64,000 nucleotides of DNA from JALYNX01 sp963780755 (GTDB lineage: Bacteria; Actinomycetota; Acidimicrobiia; Spongiisociales; ZC4RG35): assembly GCA_963780755.1 (NCBI GenBank), contig CAWACX010000001.1:434001-498000 (forward strand), given 5' to 3'. Positions 1 through 9,287 of the stretch are shown here, piece after piece. How positions within the stretch are numbered: position 1 is the first letter of the stretch; every line of letters starts with the position of its first letter. The position numbers and the translations under genes are program-made. The notes beneath the pieces were generated by a model. That model had not been told where the DNA came from. It searched no databases and saw nothing but the letters and a program-made list of their open reading frames with translations.

Positions 1-1353
1 ACTGAAGGTCTGGCCGGCCGTCAGGGTCCGGTGGCTTCGAAGTCGAAGTTGAAACTTGACCCCCTCGTGTGCTCCGGGGAGAAGGGCCCACCCAGGATCA
101 CGGTGCTGCGTGTTCACGTCGCCGACATTGATCACCACGCCTGGAAGTCATAGCCCCTGGATTGGTGGCGCCGTTGTCGGTGACGACCACCGTACACGTT
201 GTTCGGCCCCCACATTGGCCCCGGTCGGGGTCCAGGTGAAGGCTCCCGTACTGGAGTTGATCGTGTCCCCGGTGGCGGGCCACCGGCCTGGAGCGAGAAA
301 GGTCAGGGTCTGACCGAAGTCGGGGTCGGTGGCGTTGGCATCGAAGGTGACCGCAAGTTCCTGCGGTCGCCGGGATCGGGCGTGGTGATCAGCGAAAGGA
401 CCGGAGCACGTGTTGGGGACGGCGGGGGCAGGGCCAAGGTGACCCGGTAGAGGGCGCCGTCGACAACCGACGGTGCTGTCGCTGCCCCGCTCGGCGACCC
501 AGTAGGTCACCGGGAGGCGCCCCGTCAGCCGGTTGCGAGGTGAGCCCGGACAGCGAGTTGATGGGAACCTCGGTGAGATCGTGATCCTGGACGAAGACCC
601 GGCGGTGGTGAACTCGTAGATGATGTTGTCGAACCGGTGAGCGGCGATCAGGTTGTTGGTCGCCGGATCGAACGCCAGCGACTCTACATCATCGAGAGGG
701 TCATCATCGTAGATTCTCCGGGATGGCGAATGACGTTGGCGCCGGGTCGTCGATCGTTCCAAAGGACATGTCGACCCGGGGTCGAAGTCGGTGATAAGTC
801 CGCTCCCGGCGAGCACATAGAGGTGGCCGTTGATTGGGTTGTAGGCCGGATCCTCGACATCACCGGTCGAAGCGCAATGTCGTCGATGCCCGGATTAGGA
901 CACGGTTCCGAACATGCCGTCGACACCGGGCCCGTGACATAGACGGTCATCGTGGTGTCACTGGTGACGAACAGGATGTCGTCGGTGGGTGACGTCGTCG
1001 GTCCCGGGTCGATGGCGACTCCGGTGGGGTCCTGGGTAGCCGGGCTTGGAAGCACGGACCCGGTGTAGGACACCGTGTTGGTGTCCAGGTCGTATTCCCA
1101 AAGGTTTGTGTTGTCGAACCCGGCGAAGTCGCGGTTCTGCATGTCGACCACGACCAGGCTGTTGGTGGAGGCGCGATAGGCGACCCCACTCAGCCCTGGC
1201 GCATCCGGCACCCACTGGGTGGCATCGACGAAATGCACCACGTCGCCAACCGCCGCAAAGGCAATTCCGGTCAGACCGGGCAGGCACCCCGGTCACCGCC
1301 AGCAGGCCGGCCAGCCCGCTGAGGGCCAGCCGGCGTCCCATCCTCCCACTCAT
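1..1353 (-). CDS. Secreted beta-propeller / Ig-like protein, 3' end outside window, frameshifted
   Basis: The gene starts at the ATG at 1353 and runs leftward off the window. The first 25 residues look like a signal peptide (MSGRMGRRLALSGLAGLLAV). The reading frame then shifts near 1285, and the rest of the signal region and mature start (LTGIAFAAVGDVVHFVDATQ) lie in another frame. The middle has propeller-like phrases ('GVAYRASTNSLVVVD', 'ESLAFDPATNNLIAAH'), and the part nearest the left edge resembles a putative Ig domain ('DPDFGQTLTF', 'STGAFTWTPT'). Several more frame changes occur between 900 and 150. It lies directly downstream of the SLH-domain gene on the same strand, so both are probably exported surface proteins. 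No catalytic motif is visible. The number of shifts is best explained by sequence errors, but a decayed gene cannot be excluded. Confidence 0.55.
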
Positions 1354-1391
1354 CCCCTAATACCCCTCTGTCTCGATGGTCCGTGGAGCGA

Positions 1392-1930
1392 TCAGTTGTC
1401 CAAAGCCCGCTTCAGGAACGCAGCCATCTGCCCTCTGGTCACGAAGTCGTTGGGGCAGAACCGGTTGTTCGCTGGCGGGTTGCATCCCTGAGTGACACCC
1501 GCAGTCCTCAGACGCTTGATGGCGGTCTCGAAAACGTGACCGTTGTCATCGACGAAGTAGTCGGTGTTGCCACCTGCGGTGTAGTTGAGAGCCCGGACCA
1601 GGAAGGCAGCCATCTGGCCTCTGGTGACGAAGTCGTCGGGGCAGAACCGGTTGTTGGCCGGCGGGTTGCATCCCTGAGTAACTCCCGCAGTCCTCAGCCG
1701 GTTGATCGCGGTCTCGAAGACGTGACCGTTGTCATCGACGAAGTAGTTGTTGCTGCCGCCGGCGGGTAGCCAAGGGCCCGGACCAGGAAGGCGGCCATCT
1801 GACCCCGGGTCCACCCGGTCATTCGGGCAGAACCGGTTGTTGGTCGGCGGGTTGCACCCCTGGGTGATCCCTTCCGCCTTCAGCCACTCGATGGCGTTCT
1901 CGAAGATGTGCCCGTCGTCATCGATGAACG
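1392..1930 (-). repeat. Three tandem SLH-encoding repeats, 186-base period
   Basis: The landmark encoding 'FVDDNGHVFE' recurs at about 1550, 1736 and 1922 on the plus-strand coordinate, a period of 186 bases or 62 residues. Copies one and two (from the C-terminus) are nearly identical in DNA as well as protein, including 'GVTQGCNPPANNRFCP' and 'FVTRGQMAAFL'. The third copy, next to the proline run, is more diverged and contains two opposite one-base shifts at about 1768 and 1812 that scramble its 'VTRGQMAAFLVRAL' segment and then restore the frame. Confidence 0.85.
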
Positions 1931-4310
1931 GGTTGTCCGGATCCGGCGGCGGTGGCGGCGGTGGGGGCGGCGGGGTCGAGCTTCCGATGACGATCGTCCT
2001 GTTGGACGAGGCCACCGTGAACTGACCGTCGGAGATCGTGGCCTTGATGATGTGGGTCCCACTCACCAGGTTGGACTTGGTGAAGAAGCTGCCGCACGCC
2101 GATCAAGCCCTGCACGGTTCGAGGTCCACCGAATGGCAGCCGAGATGTCACCGTCCTGTGGGTCGCTGGCGGTACCCGAGAAGGTGACCGGTGCACCGAC
2201 GGCGAAGGTCTCACCACCATCAGGCTCGGTCACGGAAATCGACGGGGCGGTATTGGTCGCCTGCACTGTCACCGAGACATCGTCGATGTTGGCCAGCGGG
2301 GCGGTTCCCGATTCGGTGGCGGTGAGCCGAAGCACATACGTCCCCAGCATGTTGACGTGGAGAAACGCACCTGGCAGGTCTGGCCTCGGCGCGGAGGCGG
2401 GGTCGGCGGTCTGTCGGAACACCACGTTGGCTCCGGGCTGGTGCGCTGACCACGGTCCACAGCGAGATCGTCGGCGTGTCGCCGGGCACCGAGTCATTGA
2501 CATCGGTGACGATGCCACCCAAGGATGCGGCGCGGGCTGAGGTCCACCGTCTTGTCCACACCGGCATTGACCGCAGGCGCCTGGTTTCCGGTGATCGGGA
2601 AGCTGGTCTGCCAGATCGTGTTGTCCTGCCCCTCGCCCTCCCAGGCCCAATCGATCAGGACCGGCAGGCGGTCGGTGGCCGACGCCACCGGGTCGCGGGG
2701 GACGATGTTGTTCCGGTAGGACTCGAAGTCGGTCTGGAAGAGGCGAAGTTGGGGAGGGCCAGGCACGACCGAAGTGCGCCCAAAGTCTTCTGCCAGTAGG
2801 AGCTGTTGGTCCGCCCGTTGTCGATGGCGATGACGTAGAGGGTGGTGCCCAGGATGGCGACCACCGGGCGCTTCCGGTCACCGGTCGAGCTCTGCTGGTC
2901 CATCTTCACGTTGTTCTGAGTCCAGACACCGGCAGGGGTTCGCTGGTAGAGGATGACCTGGGGGTCCAAAGTGATGTTCGTTCCGCAGGCGGTGGGGCTC
3001 AACACAGGTGCGCTGGGTCTCGGTAGCGATGTAGATGTTGTCCGAACCATCCTTGATCAGGCTGAGCTCGTCGTCGGCATGGACCACGGCGACGGTGGTC
3101 GGGTTCGAGCCCTGGGCGACGGGGATCTCCTCGCGAACCCAGGTCGAGGCGCCTCCGGCGAGCGTCGCGGCACCCCAGGAACCACCGGTCACGTTCGTGG
3201 TCGTTTGAACCGCATTGCCCTCGGTACCCGATGCCTTGGCGGTGAAGGTGATGGAGGTAACTACTGGGTCGTCGGCGAAGGCATGAGCATTGGGCAGGGT
3301 GTCGATGTGATAGTTGACACCCGGCGTGCCGTCACCGTTTACCGCCCAGACCAGGTTCTGACGGGGGTTGCCCCCGATCAGCACGTCGTTCTCCAGGGCA
3401 AGGGCGTCCACGAAGCGGTAAACACGGTCACCTACCCGCACCGCCTCGCCGGCGATCGGGAGAGATGGGATGGTGAGCACGCCGCTGGCGAAGGTGACTT
3501 GGTCCCAGTTGCCCACGTTGCCCAGGTCCAGGGTGTAGAAGAGGTACTTGGAGAAGCGGCCGTCCTCGTCACCACCGTCCCCGTCCTCGGCGGCAGCGAC
3601 GGCCAGGGTGCTCCCCGCCTGGGTGATCTGGGTCTGACCCTCGGCCACCGGGAAGATGTGGTTGACAGCGGGGAGCCAGCTCACGCCGTCGTCGGTGGAG
3701 CGGCTGACCACGAGTCCGCCGCCGTCCATCTTGGAGGCCCAGAGGTCGCCGGTGTCGTCCTTGAAGATCGAGGCCCGGGAGTTGGCGGCCTCGAAGTCGG
3801 GGATGTCAGAAGCGTGGGAGAAGGTGTAGGTGTCGGTGCCATCCACGTACGTGTAGACGTAAATGGTCGTGGTGGCGCCACCGCTCATCAGGACATAGAG
3901 GGTGTTTGCCGCGTCGTCCCAGAAGACGTCGGGGCGGTCTGACGACCCGGTGGTGACCTCGACCTTCGGGGTGGGGGCGACCGAGTAGGGGACCGGAGCG
4001 CTCCCGTAAGCCTCAGGGATCGCCTGTTGGACGATCCACCATGCCGACTCGACCGAGGCCGGGCCGCCATTGGCGACGGACTTCATGGGAACGACTGCGT
4101 CCCAACGTCCCTCGACGAACCAGGAGCGATGCTGGTTCTTGGTGTCCCACTGACCGTCCTCGTCCTCGAGGCCAGCGGTGCTCGCGCCGGGGACCTCCGA
4201 TGGCCCTAGGTCGCCGGCCACTGCGGCGGCGGGTGTTGCCCGCACGATTCCGACCACCGAGATCAGAAGTGCGAATGCGAGTGAAACGACAAGAAAACGC
4301 GTGCTCTCAT
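1392..4310 (-). CDS. Large secreted sialidase-like repeat protein with PKD/Ig-like domains and C-terminal SLH domains, frameshifted
   Basis: The N-terminal 400 residues resemble BNR/sialidase-type propellers ('VSRSTDDGVSW', 'DNIYIATET'). A PKD-like segment follows ('NQAPAVNAGVDKTVDL'), then an Ig-like domain ('TNTAPSISVTEPDGGETF', 'GTHIIKATISDGQF'), a run of ten prolines, and three SLH domains ending at 1392. SLH domains usually bind secondary cell-wall polymers, so the protein is probably displayed on the surface. The sequence is open upstream to 4461, but the best signal peptide (RFLVVSLAFALLISVVGIV, then ATPAAA) joins a plausible ATG at 4310 if one base is missing near 4300. I prefer that start with low certainty. 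At least five further frame changes (near 3010, 2750, 2535, 2440 and 2085) split the gene, and protein-like sequence resumes in a new frame each time. Confidence 0.65.
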
Positions 4311-4487
4311 ACAGGAGCGGTCCGGCTGCCCATGAATTGTCTCCCAATTTGCCCGTTGCGAAGAAGCCCCACAGCTTCAGTCGGAATACTAAGAGAGATC
4401 GACGACCACTCCAAGTGGTTATCCGACAAGTTTCACCGACCCTAACAGGGATCGAAATCAACCAGTCTGGGCCGCCTGCAACCCGGC
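4311..4487. promoter_or_regulatory. AT-richer spacer upstream of the SLH protein gene, possible promoter
   Basis: This 177-base spacer between two minus-strand genes is visibly richer in A and T than its surroundings. Read on the minus strand it contains TTGTCG and, further on, TAGTAT, a loose sigma-70-like pair upstream of the presumed start at 4310. I see no terminator hairpin with a T run. The assignment as a promoter is inference. Confidence 0.25.
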
Positions 4488-5234
4488 TCAGAGGTCGATC
4501 TGATCCCGAATTGCCTCGATTCCGACTTGGGTTGGGACGGTGCCATCGACCCGGAGTACCTGGATCCCGAGCTCCTCGAGGTGGTCGGTCACTGCTGTGA
4601 TCGCGAAATTCGACGATCGGAGGAAGGCGATACGCTGGGCTTCGTCGAGCCCGGCGACGCGCTCCGACCAGCCCCGGGATTCGAGGCGGGTGATGCAGGT
4701 CTCGAGGGGAGTCTCGACCACGATCAGGCTCAATGGTCGGGGGATGGCCTTCAGGTACCGGGCAAGGTTGTCATGGTCTTCGGGACTGAACCCATAGCCG
4801 AACACCGCAGCCGCTCGCTGCCCGAAGCCCTCGTCGACGACGAGCAGGTCGGAGCCCGGCGACTCGGTGGCCAACTGGAAGCGGGCCATCAGGTTGAGCA
4901 CCCAACCGAGGACCTGTTCCTGGCCCAGATCCCTCCCTGCTCTCTCCCGCTGGCCGGCAAGCACCGCTTCCAGGGCGGCGGGATGGGCGGCGAGGAAGCG
5001 GTTCAGAGCGGAGAGTCGATCGGCGGACCGGGCATACACACCCTTCCAGACCCGGCCCTCGGTGGATCCTGGAAGCCGGGCTGCGACCCGGGCGATGGGG
5101 TCGGCACTGCGGGCTTTGATTTCCCCACGGACCGCCTCCTCGAGACCGATTGTCCCGGGGACATCGGTGATCAGGGCTGAGGCGAGCGTCGACTTGCCCG
5201 ACCCGGGAGCGCCAAGGAACTCAACGTGGCCCAC
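4488..5234 (-). CDS. P-loop kinase-like ATPase of a surface-glycan locus
   Basis: A 248-residue protein with a Walker A motif 'GAPGSGKST' at residues 8-16 and a Walker B-like 'LLVVDEGFG' near residue 130. The overall look is that of nucleoside/adenylate-kinase-type P-loop proteins, but I recognise no specific family. The GTG start at 5234 overlaps the stop of the upstream kinase gene by 14 bases, so the two are translationally coupled. Because it lies with glycosyltransferases and deacetylases, it may phosphorylate a sugar or lipid-linked intermediate. That role is inference; the sequence shows only a nucleotide-binding fold. Confidence 0.7.
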   Translation of the reverse strand: MGHVEFLGAPGSGKSTLASALITDVPGTIGLEEAVRGEIKARSADPIARVAARLPGSTEGRVWKGVYARSADRLSALNRFLAAHPAALEAVLAGQRERAGRDLGQEQVLGWVLNLMARFQLATESPGSDLLVVDEGFGQRAAAVFGYGFSPEDHDNLARYLKAIPRPLSLIVVETPLETCITRLESRGWSERVAGLDEAQRIAFLRSSNFAITAVTDHLEELGIQVLRVDGTVPTQVGIEAIRDQIDL

Positions 5235-6651
5235 GGATCGCCTCCCAGATTCCGGTCTTTGCCTCGAGCAGGACTCGCTCGTATGGAGGGCCGGCGTCGA
5301 TCACAAGCCGCTCCGGGCTGGCAGCAAGGCCAGCCACGGCGTCCACCTTGGCTCGATGTTCTTCGACCCCGAGGTCGAGCTTGCGGTCCCTCGAAGACCG
5401 CCAGGTCGGCGGCGAGAACCAGCGTCATGTCGGGCCGGGGAATGGCCCGGTACTCGCTCAACTCGCGTCGCTCCAGGGAAGATCCGGATCCGGTGAGCCG
5501 GGGACCATCCATGGGCGCTTCCATCAGCTCGAATTCGGGCAAGGGGTAGCGCTCTGCGATCACCAGGACACCGGCCCCGGCGTCTGACTTGGCCTGGTCG
5601 GCCCATCGTCTCCGGCGCCGGGCCAGCCAGAGCCATTTCGACGACTCGGCCCGCGACGCCAGCATCCCGGGATCGGCTCCCTTGCTGCGGGCCATGCTCC
5701 CCGGCTTGTTGAGCAGTTTCCAGGTGAACCCACCCTTAGGTTGCCCGAAGTAGACATGACGAACGTCGACTTTCGACCCCAGCCAGTCCCTGAGGTCATG
5801 TGTCAGTCGACTCTTGCCCGACCCGTCCGCACCAACCACGGCGATGACCGGGGCCGGTGACTCGAGTCGCCGGCCCCGGATGCCCCATCCGAGGCGGGAA
5901 GCGATGGCCGAGGAGCGGAGCCGGAGCGAGACCCGCATCGATGCCGTCCGGTACCAGGACATGCGCTGGAAGCGCCGGAGCCGGTGGCGCAATGACCGTG
6001 AGCGGTCGCTGACGTAGCGCCAGTCGAGGTCGTTGCTGTCGACACGGTGGCGGAAGTCGACGACCTCGTCGAGCTCGAGGTCGAGACCGCTGCTGGTCGC
6101 GGCCTCGGTCAGGGCACCGTCCTCCACCCGCTCTGAGAGCCATCGCGCTTCCTTCAGGATTCGTTCCGGGATCGGGCTCCCTCCTTCACCCTGGCGCGAA
6201 CCAACTGTCTGCTGGTCGTTTTCAGCATGGCCCGCGCATAGAGAAGGGTCATCTCCCGGGCCGGTTGCGGGACGCGGACTCCGTCCTGCAGTGCGGTGTC
6301 GGCCAGCACCCAGCTCTCGATGGGGAGGTGATGGTTCTTTAGTAGCCGTTCACCCACGACGAGGCGGTAATTCACGTCCAGGTGGACCAATGAGCCGGTC
6401 TCGGGGTCGAAGCCGAGATAGCCCTCGACACCGGGGATTCGCCGCTCCTCGGCGGGGACCATGAGGACGAAGCCGAGGTGGTTCATCAAGGAGACGAATC
6501 CGGGGTGGTCGTCGGCCCGCACCAGGAGGTCGAGGTCGGTCTCACCTCGGACTGCAGCCGGTAGGTGCTCATTGCTCTTCCAATGGCTGTAGATGATTCC
6601 CGCGCTGTCGAGCGCGGTAAAGAGCTCATCGGCGATGGCCAGCCGGTTCAA
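5221..6651 (-). CDS. Nucleotidyltransferase / thymidylate-kinase-like fusion protein, two frameshifts
   Basis: The N-terminal third, from a TTG start at 6651, resembles uncharacterised nucleotidyltransferases ('SHWKSNEHL', then the acidic 'ETDLDLLVRADD'). The C-terminal half is thymidylate-kinase-like with Walker A 'GADGSGKS' and a 'VLVIAERYPLP' segment where dTMP kinases carry the DRY-like motif. The two halves are in different frames: near 6170 the first frame stops after 'VKEGARS', while 'PERILKEARWLSERVEDG' continues without a break in the next. A second shift near 5400 moves the C-terminus into a frame giving 'LDLGVEEHRAKVDAV' and ending at 5221. I therefore treat it as one gene of about 475 codons. 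The substrate is unknown. The neighbourhood suggests glycan or phospho-glycan assembly. Confidence 0.65.
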
Positions 6652-6681
6652 GGTCGGATCACCAGCGGAGTCTGGCGCGGC

Positions 6682-7416
6682 TCACTTGGCCACCTTGGCC
6701 CGGAGCACCGGGTCTCCTCCCGACTTGAGCTCGGCGAGCGACACCGGGGTCAGGTCGAAGGAGGCGAGTTCGTCGAGATAGCGCCTGGTGAGCTCGACCT
6801 TGTCGAGGAAGCCGTGATCCCGATCTGTGGCGAGATCCTCCTTGACCGGTGTGTCGTGGAGCAAAAGGATTCCGCCCGCCTTTAGTTTGTTCGAGGTGCG
6901 GGCCAGCGGGGACTCAGGGCCGAGCCCCTTCCAGTCCTCGGAATCGACCGACCAAAGCACCGTTTCCATACCCCGCATCTTCACCATGTAGAGAGAGCGC
7001 AGGCCATGGGCTCCATAAGGCGGCCGAAAGAGCCTCACCCGCTCCCCGGCCACCGACTCCAGGTCACGGTGTGCAGTCCAGATCTCGTCGACCAGCCGGC
7101 TCATCGGCGCAGTGGACAGTCGGGGGTGGGTCCGGCTGTGAAGCCCGATCTCATGACCGCGCTCCAGGATCTCGCTGACGAGCCCGGGATGCCTCTGCGC
7201 CGCATCGGTGAGCAGGAAGAAGGTGGCAGGGGCGTGCTGTTCGTCGAGCAGGTCGAGCATGCGCGGGGTCACTTCGGGGTGAGGCCCGTCGTCAAAGGTT
7301 ATGTGGAAGACCGGGCGCTCGGTCGCGACCTCGCAAAGCGAGCCAGCCAGACGGTGGGCAGCCGACTCCAGGCCGAGAGAGCGGAACACCCGCACCGTCT
7401 TGCGATACCGGGCCAT
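6682..7416 (-). CDS. Polysaccharide deacetylase, NodB family (carbohydrate esterase 4)
   Basis: A 244-residue protein with the full NodB motif series: 'TFDDGPHP' (metal Asp), 'HSRTH' (metal His pair), 'FRPPYG', 'VDSEDW' and 'LLLHD' near the end. These metal-dependent enzymes remove N- or O-acetyl groups from polysaccharides. The sequence is open upstream, but the ATG at 7416 fits because the preceding glycosyltransferase stops at 7421, giving tight spacing. No signal peptide is obvious, so it may act on a cytoplasmic lipid-linked intermediate. It is a paralogue of the divergent gene at 8503-9287. Confidence 0.85.
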   Translation of the reverse strand: MARYRKTVRVFRSLGLESAAHRLAGSLCEVATERPVFHITFDDGPHPEVTPRMLDLLDEQHAPATFFLLTDAAQRHPGLVSEILERGHEIGLHSRTHPRLSTAPMSRLVDEIWTAHRDLESVAGERVRLFRPPYGAHGLRSLYMVKMRGMETVLWSVDSEDWKGLGPESPLARTSNKLKAGGILLLHDTPVKEDLATDRDHGFLDKVELTRRYLDELASFDLTPVSLAELKSGGDPVLRAKVAK

Positions 7417-7420
7417 GTCC

Positions 7421-8416
7421 TCAGGGTTCCTGATGCAGGTCGGGCCGGACCGGCTCTGACCCGGCGTACTTGAGCCGCTTCTCGGTCCCGCTCGGCTCAG
7501 CGATTTGGCGGCCGATCCGCACAGTCCAGGGCCCGGCGAGCGAGGCAAGCCAGTACCGGTAGGACTCGGCGCGACCTGGATCGACCACGATTGACTTGGT
7601 GGTCGCCTTCACCGCGCGCCCCCACTCCCCAGCCCGCAGGTAGGTCACCCCCATCATCGACAGGTATTTCGCGTACCGCCGCGGGTGTTGGCGAAATTTG
7701 TCTTCGTGCTTGGAGATCGTTCGATCCATGGCCCGGGCCCGCTCCAGGACCGACTTGGACACTCGGGAGCCGGTATGGGCGGTGATCAGGTAGGTGACGG
7801 TCGGGGCACCCTGGATCGAGCTCGCCTCGTTGACGCGGAGGAAAAAGTCGTCGTGGACGCTTGCCAGGAGAGCTTCGTCGAATCCGCCGATACCCCGAAT
7901 GACGTCGGTTGGGGCCACCAAGGTGGCGTGGGTCTGGAAGCTGCCTCCGTCGGCGAGGTCCTCCAGGAAATAGTGCTGTCCTCGGGTCAGCGTGGGAGGC
8001 ATTCGGGTTCTGAGGACATTGCCCTCCGGGTCCTGAATCTGGGCTCCGGACAACACCGACACAGGCGCGGGAAGTGTCGACTCGGCCGCGGCCCGAAGAG
8101 ACACGTCGAGCATCTCAGGAGTCCAGGCGTCATCGTCGTCGAGAAAGGCGATCCACTCGCCGGTGGCGACGGCGACCGCCGAATTCCTCGCCGCGGATAC
8201 CCCAACGCTGGATTGGTTGCGAAGCAGTCGGACACGGGGATCAGCAATGGAAAGGCGGTATTCGGGATCCGATCCGTCGTCGACGACGATCACTTCGAGG
8301 TCCGAGATGGTCTGCGCCAGGGCGCTGGCCAGCGCACGATCGGCCAGATCCTGGCGATCCCGAGTTGTGATGACAACAGATGCCAATGGCGAGGTCACGG
8401 TGGCACGCATTCTCAC
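7421..8416 (-). CDS. Family 2 glycosyltransferase
   Basis: A 331-residue protein with the GT-A nucleotide-sugar fold. It begins with 'ASVVITTRDR', continues with 'EVIVVDDGSDP' and has the metal-binding acidic motif 'FLDDDDAW' near residue 95. The C-terminal 100 residues are helical and resemble the tail seen in many GT2 enzymes. The GTG at 8416 and an ATG two codons inside are both possible starts. It is followed five bases later by the NodB deacetylase, so they form one operon. The acceptor and donor sugars cannot be read from the sequence. Confidence 0.85.
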   Translation of the reverse strand: MRMRATVTSPLASVVITTRDRQDLADRALASALAQTISDLEVIVVDDGSDPEYRLSIADPRVRLLRNQSSVGVSAARNSAVAVATGEWIAFLDDDDAWTPEMLDVSLRAAAESTLPAPVSVLSGAQIQDPEGNVLRTRMPPTLTRGQHYFLEDLADGGSFQTHATLVAPTDVIRGIGGFDEALLASVHDDFFLRVNEASSIQGAPTVTYLITAHTGSRVSKSVLERARAMDRTISKHEDKFRQHPRRYAKYLSMMGVTYLRAGEWGRAVKATTKSIVVDPGRAESYRYWLASLAGPWTVRIGRQIAEPSGTEKRLKYAGSEPVRPDLHQEP

Positions 8417-8502
8417 GCCGGCAGCCGTGAGGTCAAGCTGGGCGCCGGCAAGCCCTCAATTAGCCTGCGTCCGGCCGGCCGCGGGCGCCGAGGAAGAGGT
8501 GT

Positions 8503-9287
8503 GTGAAGTTGCCGGACCGGATTCGAAATGCGGTGGTCAAGCTCGAGCGGAAGTCAAAGCGGCTTCCGACCCCCTTGAAGCAGCTTGGCCTGGGCGCGGC
8601 GCAAGTTGTCGACTCGATACTGGGCTCGATCACGGCCGTGGATACGGGTGAGCTGCTGGTTGGGCTCGACGTTCGACGATGGCCCCGATCCGGTGGTGAC
8701 TCCAGCCGTGCTCGACCTCCTCGGGAAGAGCGGCGCGAAAAGGAACCTTTTTCATGCTCGCCGAGCGGGCGGAGCAATACCCCGAGATCGCAAAGCGGGT
8801 GGTCATCGAGGGTCATGAGGTGGCGCTTCACGGGGCCAATCACGACAACCTGACCCGGCTCGGCACCCGTCAGGCCGCCGACCGGATTCTTGGAGGCAGG
8901 AAGCGTCTGGCTGCCGTTGTCGGCACCCCGATCCGCCTGTTTCGACCCCCGTATGGCGCCCAAACGATGAGAACATTTCTCCTGGCACGGCTCTCGGGGA
9001 TGCGTGTCGTCATGTGGTCGGTCGATCCCCACGACTGGGACCAGACCCCGCGTGAAGAGATCGTGGAACGTGCAGTGGCCAAGTCCGGCCCGGGGGCGGT
9101 GGTGCTCCTCCATGACGGTTGGACGCCGACTCCGGGCAAGGCCGAGCCGGTTCCGGTCCACGAGAAGCCCGGTGTGGTGTCCGCAGTGGTCGACGGTTTG
9201 AGCACCGGCGGGCTGCGGTCCACCAGTGTGGGTGAGCTCCTGAAATCCGGGCCAGCCCGGAAGCGGGTCTGGTTCAGCTCCGGTTAG
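8503..9287 (+). CDS. Polysaccharide deacetylase, NodB family, two frameshifts
   Basis: The start is GTG at 8503, with AGGAAGAGG just upstream. The N-terminal 60 residues are basic and helical. The catalytic domain is spread over three frames: 'FDDGPDPVVTPAVLDLLG' follows a shift near 8668, and the remainder from 'FFMLAERAEQYPEIAKRV' follows a second shift at the AAAA run at 8738-8741, where three A residues would restore the frame. The remaining motifs are intact: 'HGANH', 'FRPPYG', 'VDPHDW' and 'VVLLHDGW'. It is transcribed away from the other deacetylase, leaving an 86-base divergent spacer, and its stop overlaps the convergent glycosyltransferase by four bases. Confidence 0.75.

Noticed and set aside
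1900..1980. GGCGGTGGCGGCGGTGGGGGCGGCGGGG run as a repeat-expansion or G-quadruplex control element
   Set aside because: It encodes the ten-proline linker before the SLH domains on the minus strand, which is a sufficient explanation.
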